37,564 bases of DNA from Bacteroidales bacterium (GCA_028716265.1 JAQUQD010000025.1:1-37564), one strand, 5' to 3'. Counted from the first letter of the stretch, positions 23,712 through 32,510 are shown. The notes: generated by a model not told the origin, from the letters alone. Translations and numbers: made by a program.

Positions 23712-24509
23712 TTACCTGACAACAATCTTTCTTGTACAAATGGTTTCCTTGGCTGTGCTCAGCTGAAAATAGAACAGACCCTTTCTCCCATTTGTATTCC
23801 ACTTGAACACACCCTGAGCCGAGCAGGTGTCATATACAAGGCCTGCTTTATTGTCAAGGATCGACAAACATACACCGTCGGCTGTTTCCGTGTGGTAGAC
23901 GAACCAAACCGGTAGACCGCTGGTGAAGTTTTGTCCGCTCACCGGAAGAACATCTCTTACCACAGCACTTCTGTAATGCATCCTGACCAGTTTTTCCAGT
24001 AGCAGATTGATCTCGTAATGGGTAGCCAACAAATCAGAGTTGTCCGGTTCTTTAATTTGTGCAGTTTCTCCCGTCGAATTGTTCAATCTCTCTTGTGTCA
24101 TCCCAATCCGTACCGGCAGGGTGGTATCGTACGCACTGGATTTGCTGTCCGGCTTTTGCCCGACAGAAAGCACGACAGGAGGTTTTGTTTCAGCCGATGA
24201 CAACCTCAGGAGCACATAGCCTGTTGTGATGCATAGAAGCCCGACTGCTGCTGCGATAAACCAGGGGTAGCTCAGAAAGATCATCCTGCCGGAGGATCTG
24301 CCCCTCTTCATCTCCCGGCGGATCAGTTGAAGTTTTTTCCTAAAGGCTATGGACTCCGTCTTCTGGAGTGACAGAAATATTTCCTCCTGTTCACCATATA
24401 ATTTTCGAAATGCAGGATCACTGTTCAAACGCTTCACCACAAAATCCATCTCTTCTTCCCTTAAATCCCTTTCGAGGTAATCCCAAATCAGGTCAAAGTC
24501 GCTCTTCAT
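23712..24509 (-). CDS. Single-pass anti-sigma-like protein with T9SS-CTD/FlgD-like outer domain
   Basis: 265 residues. The cytoplasmic part (residues 1-75, WDYLERDLREEEMDFVVKRLNSDPAFRKLYGEQEEIF) resembles the start of Bacteroidetes anti-sigma proteins. A membrane helix spans about 78-98 (IFLSYPWFIAAAVGLLCITTGYVLL). The outer part ends in VCLSILDNKAGLVYDT...GVFKWNTNGRKGLFYFQLSTAKETICTRKIVVR, which follows the strand pattern of FlgD-like Ig and T9SS type A C-terminal domains. The start overlaps the sigma gene by 17 bases, so the pair is cotranscribed. Pairing with that sigma factor is inferred; the CTD-like resemblance is pattern-based. Confidence 0.72.
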   Translation of the reverse strand: MKSDFDLIWDYLERDLREEEMDFVVKRLNSDPAFRKLYGEQEEIFLSLQKTESIAFRKKLQLIRREMKRGRSSGRMIFLSYPWFIAAAVGLLCITTGYVLLRLSSAETKPPVVLSVGQKPDSKSSAYDTTLPVRIGMTQERLNNSTGETAQIKEPDNSDLLATHYEINLLLEKLVRMHYRSAVVRDVLPVSGQNFTSGLPVWFVYHTETADGVCLSILDNKAGLVYDTCSAQGVFKWNTNGRKGLFYFQLSTAKETICTRKIVVR

Positions 24510-25086
24510 GTGGCTGGTTCTTAATTAATATATACAAAGGATCATTCATAATATTTTTGATCAGCGCCTTTCTGCATTGAGATTTACGTTTACGTACATA
24601 AAGTTCGCTCTTTAATCCCATCTTCCTGGTGATCTCACTGGTTGTGTACCGCTTGAAAACCAGCAAAAGGATCTTTTGGCAGTTCTCGCCAAGCCTGAGG
24701 AAATGGTAATGAAAGAGTTTGTCCTTTTCCACTTCCATAAAAACCTTTTCCGGTTCATGATAGGTTATCAACGTATCTTCCATCATTTCATAGGGGATGA
24801 ATTCCCTGTTCATTTTCTCCAGACGATGCATCCATAGATTCCGGCAGATTGAATACAGGTAGGTCCTGAATGTACATGTTAGATTGAAACCGGGAGATCT
24901 GATTTTCTCGAAAACCACCAGGAGTGCATCCTGGAAAAGGTCCTCCGCGTCAATGACAGCTCCATTATTGGTCTTGACCATATGAACGACGGAGGGAAAA
25001 TACTCCCGGTAGATGAACTTCAGCACTTCAGTCTCAGCGCTCTGAAAACCGTAAACGATTCTTTCTTCAGAAAAGGCCTCCATCAT
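24493..25086 (-). CDS. ECF-type RNA polymerase sigma factor (second pair)
   Basis: 197 residues; the first two codons are both ATG. Region 2 is ETEVLKFIYREYFPSVVHMVKTNNGAVIDAEDLFQDALLVVFEKIRS followed by FRTYLYSICRNLWMHRLEK. Region 4 is LRLGENCQKILLLVFKRYTTSEITRKMGLKSELYVRKRKSQCRKALIKNIM. It is closest in style to Bacteroidetes ECF factors paired with membrane proteins. The stop lies inside the downstream anti-sigma-like gene. A 6-bp hairpin (25089-25106) sits directly before the start and a TAACAA-T-TTGTTA palindrome (25141-25153) lies further upstream. Confidence 0.88.
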   Translation of the reverse strand: MMEAFSEERIVYGFQSAETEVLKFIYREYFPSVVHMVKTNNGAVIDAEDLFQDALLVVFEKIRSPGFNLTCTFRTYLYSICRNLWMHRLEKMNREFIPYEMMEDTLITYHEPEKVFMEVEKDKLFHYHFLRLGENCQKILLLVFKRYTTSEITRKMGLKSELYVRKRKSQCRKALIKNIMNDPLYILIKNQPHEERL

Positions 25087-25088
25087 AC

Positions 25089-25153
25089 CTGTTTATCCGG
25101 AAACAGTCAAAATGTGACCCTATTGGGGAGAGAAAGTTATTAACAATTTGTTA
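25089..25153. promoter_or_regulatory. Two small palindromes upstream of the second sigma gene
   Basis: CTGTTT/AAACAG (25089-25106, 6-base loop) lies two bases from the sigma start codon and could mask it in RNA. TAACAA-T-TTGTTA (25141-25153) is a 13-bp palindrome that could serve as an operator. Both are exact but short, so chance is possible. Confidence 0.35.
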
Positions 25154-25250
25154 GCATGGTCAGGTTATAAATCCCAAACGCGCAAACCCTAAACAAATCA
25201 CAAGGGATAAATTCCTGGAACTGATGTTGGAGGATAATCTTGATCCTGAT

Positions 25251-27710
25251 TTACCAGGAAATCACCTGTTTTTCTCCGAACCCATCAAGGTTCAGGACAT
25301 GCACTTTCTGTTCGAATTTCCTACCGCCCAGAAAAAGTGGATCGCTTTCAGCCAGGGCTGAACAGAGATCAATGGTTGACCGTTCCGGTCGGACTGGCTG
25401 GCTGTTCAACTTCCAGTTGTTCTGAGTCGTATCAAAGCCATGCAGCATCAGTGCGATGTGGCTGAATTTGCTGGCAAAACTCCCTGATTTTTTTCCGATC
25501 AGGATCTGTCTGTCATCCGGATCATAAATAAATTCACAGGTCATGAATGTTCCTTTTTCATTATCCACCGTGAGGCCATCATCTTCATAATACAGATATG
25601 ATGATGGTACTGTTCCGTAATACACATGCACAAACAAGGTGTTGGCCGGTGATTCGGAAGTGCTCTGGGTGACTGTCTGCATGGGGATGAATCCTCCTCC
25701 CCTGGCATAGACAGGAAGTTTGTCAAGGGATGCGTCGGCCAGGATGGTCTGTTTCCCTTCATTCCTGTCGCCAGTAAAGAAATCATACCACTGCCCTTCG
25801 GGAAGGTATACCCTGGCAAAGCGTTGCTGGCTTTCGACGGGTGCGACCAGCAGGTTGGGCCCGAACAGGTACTGATGCTGAAATTCAATATTCCAGCATT
25901 GTTCATCATCAGGATGTTCCACTACCAGGGCCTGGTTGACCGGAAGTCCGGATTTACTGGATCTGTAAAAAGATGAATACAGGTATGGTAAAAGGCGGTA
26001 ACGCAGGGAGATGTAATTTCTGGCGATGCTTTCCACTTCTTCGCCGTATGTCCAGGGTTCCGATGTGTTCTGGTTATAGGCCTTATGCACCCTGAAAAAG
26101 GGAGTGAACGTCCCGATGGTGAGCCAGCGTGCGAACAGGCTGGCGGAGGCTTCTCCTGAGAATCCTCCGATATCGACGCCTGAGAATGGCATGCCACTGA
26201 TCCCCAGTGAGTTGACAAGCCGGCACCCCAGCATCATGTGTTCCTCGCTGGCTACGTTGTCGCCCGTCCATATCGCTGTAAAACGTTGAGCACCTGAAAA
26301 TGCCGCCCGTGTTAGGACAAGGGGGCGCCGGCCATTCATCAGTGGCTTCACTCCTTCGTAAGTGCTCCTTGCCATCAGCATCCCGTAAACATTCTTTGCC
26401 TGCCGGTAGCTGGCACCTTTTCCATCCCAGTCGAACCTGACGATGGAAGGCGTGGCACCCTCACCCCAGGAAGCAATTTCATTCATATCGTTCCAGAATC
26501 CGCTAACACCCTGGTCGACAAGCTCTTTAAACTGTTCTCCCCACCACCGGCGGGCTTCTGCTTTCGTGTAATCCGTAAAGTGACACCACCCCGGCCATAC
26601 CTGGGCCATATACTCTTTGCCGTCTGGATATTTGATGAATATATTCCGCGCAAGGCCGTCCTCCCAGGCAGGATACCCCGGCTCAACCTTCACGCCCGGA
26701 TCAATGATGACCGTAGTCTGGACGCCCAGGCTCTTTAACTCATTGATCATGTTCTCCGGGTGAGGAAACCGTGTCGGATGCCACGTGAAGACTTTATATG
26801 CATCCATATAGTGAATATCGAGGTAAACAACATCCAGGGGGATCTTCTTTTCCCGGAAGGTTCGTGCAGTGTTCAGTACTTCTTTATCCGGGAAATAGCT
26901 CCATCTGCACTGTTGAAAACCCAGCGCCCAGAGAGGAGGCATCGGAATGCGTCCTGTCAGCCATGTATATTCGCTGATCACCGACGAGATATCGGGGCCT
27001 CCTATGAAATAGTAATCCATGTCACCAGCCTCGGCTCCAAAGGATGAAAAGCGGTCGTTGGAAGCCCCGAAATTGAAATAACTCCGGTGGGTGTTATCCA
27101 GGTAAATCCCGTAACATAGGCCATGATGCACCCCAATGTAGAATGGAAACGATGAATAGATCTCATCGTCAGTTACACGGTATGCGAAATTATCGGTGTT
27201 CCAGTTGACATGATATTCTCCCCTGCGGTCAAGATTGCCTGTTTTTTCGCCCAGTCCCAGGAAATGTTCACCTTCACGGAGGATTTTATATGTGGTCACC
27301 TCTTCCCCCACCCACGTTGTTCCCAATGCAGGATCATCTTCATTGATGACCTCCCCGTCAGGTGTCTTAAAAGCAAACCGCACAGGATCTGTCCGGATCT
27401 CCAGCACTAAGGAGTCGGTGAGGATATTGATTCCCCCTGTGGTATACTGAAGGATCATCCTGCACGGATAAGGTTTGCCAACCACGGTGTATGAAAAGTC
27501 GTCAGTGATGGCACCTTTAGTTAAATGAATGCGGAAGATGTCAGGAGTATAGACCTGTATCAGCACAGAACCATTGTTCGTCTGGATAAATAACGATTGC
27601 TCTCCTTCCAGGTAGTGGATCATTTTACCCAGGCTGTTATCCGGAAATTGCTGTCCCATAGCTTTAGCCAGTATTAAAAAGACGAATGAAACCAACAGTA
27701 TTTTTCTCAT
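25251..27710 (-). CDS. Secreted GH31 alpha-glucosidase/alpha-xylosidase-type glycosidase
   Basis: 819 residues from the ATG at 27710, in preference to an in-frame GTG at 27716. The signal peptide is MRKILLVSFVFLILAKAMGQ. The order is an N-terminal beta-sandwich (DUF4968-like, ending near the GEHFLGLGEKTGNLDRRG motif), the (beta/alpha)8 catalytic domain and C-terminal beta domains (PEGQWYDFFTGDRNEG, then DDGLTVDNEKGTF). The nucleophile is Asp408 in GFWNDMNE and the acid/base probably Asp484 in WTGDN. The family hydrolyses alpha-glucosides or alpha-xylosides. The exact substrate is not evident and no SusC/D genes adjoin. It follows yjbQ on the same strand by 36 bases. Confidence 0.94.
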   Translation of the reverse strand: MRKILLVSFVFLILAKAMGQQFPDNSLGKMIHYLEGEQSLFIQTNNGSVLIQVYTPDIFRIHLTKGAITDDFSYTVVGKPYPCRMILQYTTGGINILTDSLVLEIRTDPVRFAFKTPDGEVINEDDPALGTTWVGEEVTTYKILREGEHFLGLGEKTGNLDRRGEYHVNWNTDNFAYRVTDDEIYSSFPFYIGVHHGLCYGIYLDNTHRSYFNFGASNDRFSSFGAEAGDMDYYFIGGPDISSVISEYTWLTGRIPMPPLWALGFQQCRWSYFPDKEVLNTARTFREKKIPLDVVYLDIHYMDAYKVFTWHPTRFPHPENMINELKSLGVQTTVIIDPGVKVEPGYPAWEDGLARNIFIKYPDGKEYMAQVWPGWCHFTDYTKAEARRWWGEQFKELVDQGVSGFWNDMNEIASWGEGATPSIVRFDWDGKGASYRQAKNVYGMLMARSTYEGVKPLMNGRRPLVLTRAAFSGAQRFTAIWTGDNVASEEHMMLGCRLVNSLGISGMPFSGVDIGGFSGEASASLFARWLTIGTFTPFFRVHKAYNQNTSEPWTYGEEVESIARNYISLRYRLLPYLYSSFYRSSKSGLPVNQALVVEHPDDEQCWNIEFQHQYLFGPNLLVAPVESQQRFARVYLPEGQWYDFFTGDRNEGKQTILADASLDKLPVYARGGGFIPMQTVTQSTSESPANTLFVHVYYGTVPSSYLYYEDDGLTVDNEKGTFMTCEFIYDPDDRQILIGKKSGSFASKFSHIALMLHGFDTTQNNWKLNSQPVRPERSTIDLCSALAESDPLFLGGRKFEQKVHVLNLDGFGEKQVISW

Positions 27711-27745
27711 AGTCACCGAATGTTAAGCGCATTAAGAAATCAGGC

Positions 27746-28168
27746 CTATTCACCGATGATCTTTATAAGGACACGCTTTCTGCGTTTACCATCGAATTCA
27801 CCATAGAATATCTGCTCCCAGGGACCAAAGTCCAGTTCGCCTCCGGTAATGGCAACAACGGTCTCCCTTCCCATGACTGTCCGTTTCAGATGCGCATCGG
27901 CATTGTCCTCATACCCGTTATGACGGTACTGGGAATAGGGTTTCTCCGGTGCAAGCTTTTCCAGCCAGATCTCAAAATCATGATGAAGCCCGCTTTCATC
28001 ATCGTTGATAAATACGCTGGAGGTTATGTGCATGGCATTGACCAGGCATAATCCTTCCTGAACGCCGCTTTCACGGACACACTCCACCACCTGGGGAGTG
28101 ATGTTGACCAGTTGGCGCCGGGTAGGCGTATGGAACCATAATTCTTTGCGATAGGATTTCATAGGCAT
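27746..28168 (-). CDS. yjbQ: YjbQ/UPF0047 family protein
   Basis: 140 residues from the ATG at 28168; the ATG at 28162 gives the more typical family start ([22 protein letters not shown]). The signature is complete: [56 protein letters not shown] and [29 protein letters not shown]. YjbQ proteins are small trimers; the E. coli member has a weak thiamine-phosphate synthase activity, and the true role is unclear. The first ~98 bases overlap the 3' end of the upstream GT39 gene in another frame, an unusually long overlap. Confidence 0.92.
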   Translation of the reverse strand: MPMKSYRKELWFHTPTRRQLVNITPQVVECVRESGVQEGLCLVNAMHITSSVFINDDESGLHHDFEIWLEKLAPEKPYSQYRHNGYEDNADAHLKRTVMGRETVVAITGGELDFGPWEQIFYGEFDGKRRKRVLIKIIGE

Positions 28169-29840
28169 ATTTTTTATCGAACAGTATCATGGATTGATCA
28201 GGTATTTCACGCCGCGTAAAGACAAATCCGTTCTTCTCGCAGAGGATCTTCAGCTGGGGATACTCCTGTTGATAACGCGTCTTGCGGGTGATCTTGTACA
28301 CCACATAGACGGGCCTGTCCACCTGACCCTTCAGCAGCCAGTCCTGGTCATACGACTTCGGATTGACGGCAGGCATTTTCTTGCCATAAAACAAATGAGC
28401 ATAACTCTTGAAGCCCAGCGTATGTATGTAGCAGTCCTCACTGCTTTTATCCTTGTAAAATTCGATGGTTGCATGCTGTGTATAGCCCTCCGCTTTTGGA
28501 AGGAAGAACACCATGGTGACAAATGAAAAAATAAGTGTTCCGAGAAATATTCCCATCACACGCCTGAAAGGATCATCAAGAACATTGAACAGGAATAATC
28601 CCAAAAGGAGTGGAAGGACGACCAGGACTTCCCACCCGCTCCAGGAAACCTCAGCCAGAAGGTTAGCAGTGGTAAAAGCATCCTTGATCAATCCGGAAGA
28701 GACGATGGCATCTTTATTCAGGAATAGCACAACCACGGACAGGACGGCCAGTATCCATACCGCTCCCAAAATTCCCGCTGCGATCCTGGAGAACCTGTTC
28801 ACAGGGTCTTTCCGGGCGATGAACTGGTATATGGAATGAGCAGCCAGCCAGGTCAGCGGAAAATAAGCGAGTGAGGAGTAGTGGACGATCTTTGTCTTTA
28901 CGATTGAAAAAACCACCAGCACCACTGCAAGCAATATAAGGCATACCTGACTCCATGTCTTCTGGAATGAATTTTCACCGCGAATGTCCTTGAATCCGCT
29001 GAATGCAAAGACGGATGCAGGGAATACCCCAATCAACAATATCAGGACATGATAAAAGGGAAATCCACCGTGCCCTGCATCCTGCGTTCGGAATAACCGG
29101 ATCTGGTATACGATAAAATCGTGAACCACCTCGCCCTTACCGGTCAGATAGAGGACAAAGAACCAGAAACAGCCGGTAACAATGAGTCCGCCGAGAAAAA
29201 GGATCATATGCCCGAGGCGAATCCTGATCCTGAACCGGATCAGGATCAGGTAGATCAGGCCTGTCAGTCCAAACAGGAGAAGTGCGACAGGTCCTTTCGT
29301 CAGGATGGCCAGTCCGATGAACAATCCGGAAAGCAAAGCAGAAAGGGATCGCTGTTTTTCAAGAACAAGGTAAGATGCTCCAAAATAGATGCCCAGCAGG
29401 ATGAACAGGTTGAACCAGGGATCTATGATCCCGGATTTAAAGTAAAAGAAGGGAAGAATGGAACCTGCATAAACGATCATCCAGATAACTCCCATCCGGT
29501 GGTCAAACAGTTTTTTCCCCATGTGATAGAGCACAAGGAGCGTCAGGATACCGCAGACCGCATTGGGAAACCGCGCGCCGAACTCATTGATGCCAAACAT
29601 TTTCATGGAAAGGACCTGAAGCCAGAAAAACAGAGGCGGTTTCTCCCAAAAGGGCATAAAATTGATCTGTACATTCAGATAGTCGCCTGTCAGAATCATT
29701 TCGCGGGCGGCTTCTGCAAAATTGATCTCATCCCAGTCGAAAAGCGGCACCGAACCCAGGAAAGGCATGAAAACCAATGAGCCGAAAAAAATGGTCAGGA
29801 TCCAGACGATCCGGGTACGGGAAAATGGATGCATCCTCAC
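28071..29840 (-). CDS. GT39-family membrane glycosyltransferase; 3' end probably shifted
   Basis: 589 residues as read, with about twelve hydrophobic helices. The catalytic loop [42 protein letters not shown] has the WDE acidic pair and the KPP motif of ArnT/PMT-like enzymes that use a polyprenyl-phosphate sugar. The C-terminal ~30 residues after FDKKYAYE overlap the YjbQ gene and look unnatural (ending [11 protein letters not shown]). One extra A in the run at 28170-28175 would instead end the protein as DKKICL-stop, with the TGA overlapping the YjbQ ATG at 28162. The serpin gene ends 42 bases upstream, which suggests cotranscription. The sugar and acceptor are unknown. Confidence 0.9.
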   Translation of the reverse strand: MRMHPFSRTRIVWILTIFFGSLVFMPFLGSVPLFDWDEINFAEAAREMILTGDYLNVQINFMPFWEKPPLFFWLQVLSMKMFGINEFGARFPNAVCGILTLLVLYHMGKKLFDHRMGVIWMIVYAGSILPFFYFKSGIIDPWFNLFILLGIYFGASYLVLEKQRSLSALLSGLFIGLAILTKGPVALLLFGLTGLIYLILIRFRIRIRLGHMILFLGGLIVTGCFWFFVLYLTGKGEVVHDFIVYQIRLFRTQDAGHGGFPFYHVLILLIGVFPASVFAFSGFKDIRGENSFQKTWSQVCLILLAVVLVVFSIVKTKIVHYSSLAYFPLTWLAAHSIYQFIARKDPVNRFSRIAAGILGAVWILAVLSVVVLFLNKDAIVSSGLIKDAFTTANLLAEVSWSGWEVLVVLPLLLGLFLFNVLDDPFRRVMGIFLGTLIFSFVTMVFFLPKAEGYTQHATIEFYKDKSSEDCYIHTLGFKSYAHLFYGKKMPAVNPKSYDQDWLLKGQVDRPVYVVYKITRKTRYQQEYPQLKILCEKNGFVFTRREIPDQSMILFDKKYAYEILSQRIMVPYAYPAPTGQHHSPGGGVCP

Positions 29841-29881
29841 AGTCGTATTATCGCCTGTGAAGATATAAAAATCTCCGATAC

Positions 29882-31102
29882 CTAGTATTCAGGCTCGATT
29901 ACTTTACCGATGAAAAGAATGGTGTTGGTGGTCCGTTCCCTAATGGCAAAAACAAAAGGTTTATCCACGATGAACGGATCGGGGCCCTCACTGGTATAAT
30001 CGATTCCGATGGTAGTCACTACTGCGGCTTCGGTTCCCTCCTCGTTGACATCGACAAATGTGTTCTGTTTTACAAAGCTCACAAAGATGCTTTCATCGGA
30101 GATCCCTGTCAGATCAGCAGTGGTGGGATTGAAAGCGTCGACCATGCCCAGACTGACAAGCTGATCGTTGAGGATTTTTTCGTACTCAAATTTAAACTTG
30201 GGGATCCAAATCTCACATTCGGAAGGCTCTGTGATCTCTGAAAGGCCTCTCACCAGATCTTCCCATACCCCAAGATCAAATTGCGACAGAAAATCATTCA
30301 ACGTACCCGCAGGTTCAATAACCACCATCGAGAAGTTCTGCCGGCCATAGGTAAGTTCTGCTGCCGAGCAGAGTGGTGTTGAATAGAACCTGGAAGGAAT
30401 CTTACTTCTCATGGTTTCCACCTGAATCACGTTCCCACCGGAAAGCCAGAAAGGTGCCTCAGTGGTTTGTTCCTTGTCAAACTGATATGTCCATGTACCC
30501 TTGAAATACAGTGCGTTCATCAGGAACATCACAGCACTAGGGGAGATTTCATCCAACACTTTCAGGATTTTGCCCCTGGTGTTATCTTTTGCCCAGCCGT
30601 TGATCGCTTTGAGTGCCTCGGGATTGCCGAAGTCCAGTGCTTCAATATGCGCATTGAAAGCTGCATCCATGGTATCAAGGTACGATTGATGCACTTGAAA
30701 CTCATTGCGGTACCAAACCGCATTGGCAAGGGCAAGATCAATTTCAGGATCCAGGCTGAGCAACTGAGTGACCAGGCTCTGGTAAACGTTATTGATCTCT
30801 CCCAAAGTAAGTCCTTCGTAACCCAGCATATCACGGATCTGTTGGTACGTATCGTTGTTACACCCGTTGAGCAGCATCGTAAGGGCGGTGCTGGCACTCA
30901 GGGGCGATAACATCAGATCGTCGTCTTCCACAGAGGATGTCTCTGTAAAAAGGTCAATTCCAAAGCTGTTGCTTCGGGAGATGATCTCTGAGGACTTGGC
31001 AGGTAATTTCAGCTGTTTGGGCTCTTTGGGGCCTGCAGGTTCCTTTTCACAGGAGGCCGTCAGGATCAGAGCCAGGACGAGAAAAAAAACATGGCGTTTC
31101 AT
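29882..31102 (-). CDS. Serpin (serine protease inhibitor), lipoprotein
   Basis: 406 residues. MKRHVFFLVLALILTASC is a lipoprotein signal. The fold signatures of serpins are present: NSFGIDLFTE, LSPLSASTALTMLLNGC, the shutter region, VMFLMNALYFKGTWTYQFD, the hinge FVDVNEEGTEAAVVTT and the end PFVFAIRERTTNTILFIGKVIEP. The reactive loop runs after the hinge (VVTTIGIDYTSEGPDPF); counting from hinge and from KPFVF puts the scissile bond near Thr-Ser. A Thr or Ser P1 residue points to an elastase-like rather than trypsin-like target (inference). Secreted bacterial serpins are thought to neutralise host or neighbour proteases. It is the first gene of a same-strand run. Confidence 0.94.
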   Translation of the reverse strand: MKRHVFFLVLALILTASCEKEPAGPKEPKQLKLPAKSSEIISRSNSFGIDLFTETSSVEDDDLMLSPLSASTALTMLLNGCNNDTYQQIRDMLGYEGLTLGEINNVYQSLVTQLLSLDPEIDLALANAVWYRNEFQVHQSYLDTMDAAFNAHIEALDFGNPEALKAINGWAKDNTRGKILKVLDEISPSAVMFLMNALYFKGTWTYQFDKEQTTEAPFWLSGGNVIQVETMRSKIPSRFYSTPLCSAAELTYGRQNFSMVVIEPAGTLNDFLSQFDLGVWEDLVRGLSEITEPSECEIWIPKFKFEYEKILNDQLVSLGMVDAFNPTTADLTGISDESIFVSFVKQNTFVDVNEEGTEAAVVTTIGIDYTSEGPDPFIVDKPFVFAIRERTTNTILFIGKVIEPEY

Positions 31103-31230
31103 AGAACGGGTTTTTGTTTCACTACTGACCTATTGACTGGCAAATCCTTTGAAGGTTGTCCGGTACCTGATGACTTTCTTTGATTTCAACAGGTGTTTTT
31201 AAACCGTACAATTCAAAAATACAATATATT

Positions 31231-31259
31231 TTGCAGGTTGAAATTAATTTATATCTTTA
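31231..31259 (+). promoter_or_regulatory. Bacteroidetes-type promoter for the TspO-like gene
   Basis: TTG at 31231-31233 and TATCTTTA at 31252-31259 (one mismatch to TAnnTTTG) are 18 bases apart. Transcription would start near 31265. This places the coding start at or after that point and argues against the upstream open frame. Confidence 0.5.
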
Positions 31260-31272
31260 CAAGCGAAATACC

Positions 31273-32073
31273 TTGCTTGTGTCCACTAACCTCAAAAAAC
31301 GCATCTACGTCTTCAGCAATATTTTTGGTTACCTGGCGATGTTGGTTGTGAACGGGCTGGCCAATGCCATACCTCTTAACCATAAGACGACCGGTGAGCT
31401 GTCCGATGCCCTGCCCAACCTGTTTGTTCCGGCGGGCATTACTTTTGCCATCTGGGGCCTCATTTACCTGTTGCTGGCCATGTTGCTGATCTACCAGTTA
31501 TATTCCCTGCTGCGGCAGGAAATTGCCACCGGGCTTTTCGTTGTCCGGATCGGATGGTGGTTTTTCATTTCCTGCATTCTTAACATGTCATGGATCTTTG
31601 CATGGCATTATGAGGTGATATGGCTATCTCTGCTGATCATGGTGATGCTGCTAGGCACACTGATCATCATCTACCGCAGGTTGGACATTGGAAGCTGTTG
31701 TGCAAAACGTAACGAGAAAGTGTTTGTTTTTCTTCCTTTCAGCATCTATTTGGGATGGATCAGCGTGGCCACCGTAGCGAACGCGACCGCCTTCCTGGTT
31801 TCCCTGGGTTGGAACAGGTGGGGCTTCAGTGAAGCTTTCTGGGTCGTAGCCGTGCTGGCCTTAGTGACCGGATTGACTCTTGTCGTTGTCTTCAGAAGAA
31901 AGGACATTGCCTATGCGATCCCTGTTCTATGGGCGCTCACAGGCATCATCATCAAGCGGTCTGCAGATCTGGGAGGGCAGGAGCGCATTGCGGTTCTGGC
32001 GTCGGCTGCGGGTATTGCATTGATCGTGATCGCAGTGCTTGTTCAAGTAGTCCGGAAGAAGGTCTACAACTGA
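31273..32073 (+). CDS. TspO/MBR-type (tryptophan-rich sensory protein-like) membrane protein, non-ATG start
   Basis: The frame is open from a TTG at 31180, but it has no ATG near its beginning. The promoter at 31231-31259 favours a TTG at 31273 or GTG at 31279, giving about 265 residues. The protein has seven to eight hydrophobic helices. The N-terminal half carries GYLAMLVVNGLANAIPLNHKTTGELSDALPNLFVPAGITFAIWGLIYLLLAMLLIYQ, a variant of the TspO/MBR opening helices with the IWGLIYL motif, then RIGWWFFISCILNMSWIFAWHYE. TspO proteins bind tetrapyrroles or act in stress responses; this longer subgroup is uncharacterised. The 3' end is convergent with the Nudix-like remnant. Confidence 0.8.
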   Translation: MLVSTNLKKRIYVFSNIFGYLAMLVVNGLANAIPLNHKTTGELSDALPNLFVPAGITFAIWGLIYLLLAMLLIYQLYSLLRQEIATGLFVVRIGWWFFISCILNMSWIFAWHYEVIWLSLLIMVMLLGTLIIIYRRLDIGSCCAKRNEKVFVFLPFSIYLGWISVATVANATAFLVSLGWNRWGFSEAFWVVAVLALVTGLTLVVVFRRKDIAYAIPVLWALTGIIIKRSADLGGQERIAVLASAAGIALIVIAVLVQVVRKKVYN

Positions 32074-32089
32074 GGATCAAGTCCCTTCC

Positions 32090-32287
32090 TCATATCCTCG
32101 GGCAGTATAATAGACAGCCCGGTTTTATGGTCCCGCTCATCCATTCGGCCTCAAACGTGACAAAGAGCAGATCGCCGGAGGTCATGCTGAATTCCGAATC
32201 AATGTCCACAAAACCGATGATCTTTCTGATGATCCCGGTTTCCTGCATCAGCTCGCGCAAGGTTGCCGCTTCACCATGACGGATCAT
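32090..32287 (-). pseudogene. Short Nudix-like ORF, probably remnant; overlaps xseB stop
   Basis: A 65-codon frame. HGEAATLRELMQETGI resembles a Nudix box with three or four residues missing between GE and RE and Gln for the first catalytic-pair Glu, followed by a typical post-box stretch (GFVDIDSEFSMTSGDLLFVTFEAEW). The N-terminal half of a Nudix fold is absent. The ATG overlaps the xseB stop as ATGA, so it could be coupled. The last residues (CLLYCPRI) look out of frame: one extra A at about 32122 would give TIKTGLSIILPEDM... to a stop at 32064. It is either a decayed gene or an odd small protein. Confidence 0.4.
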
Positions 32288-32478
32288 TCATCACCGCCCA
32301 TACCATCTATGACCTTCTCCACCTCTTCGCTGGTATCCCTCAGGATGACCTTGCACTGCCGGATGAGCTCAGAGGCCCGTTTGACCTTATTGACAAGAAC
32401 ATCAACCGAGACCTCCCCTCTCTCCAGCTCTTCCACGATCTTTTCGAGTTCCTTCAATGCAATGGTATAATTTTTCAT
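32284..32478 (-). CDS. xseB: Exodeoxyribonuclease VII small subunit
   Basis: 64 residues. It is a nearly all-helical protein of the XseB type: YTIALKELEKIVEELERGEVSVDVLVNKVKRASELIRQCKVIL, with the conserved LE.IV..LE.GE pattern and the Asp/Glu-rich end EEVEKVIDGMGGDE. Several XseB copies bind one XseA to form exonuclease VII, which degrades single-stranded DNA from both ends to short acid-soluble pieces. It starts 32 bases after the xseA stop on the same strand. Its TGA overlaps the ATG of the Nudix-like ORF. Confidence 0.93.
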   Translation of the reverse strand: MKNYTIALKELEKIVEELERGEVSVDVLVNKVKRASELIRQCKVILRDTSEEVEKVIDGMGGDE

Positions 32479-32510
32479 TTCAGTTTCATTCCTTTAAATG
32501 AAATAACGAA

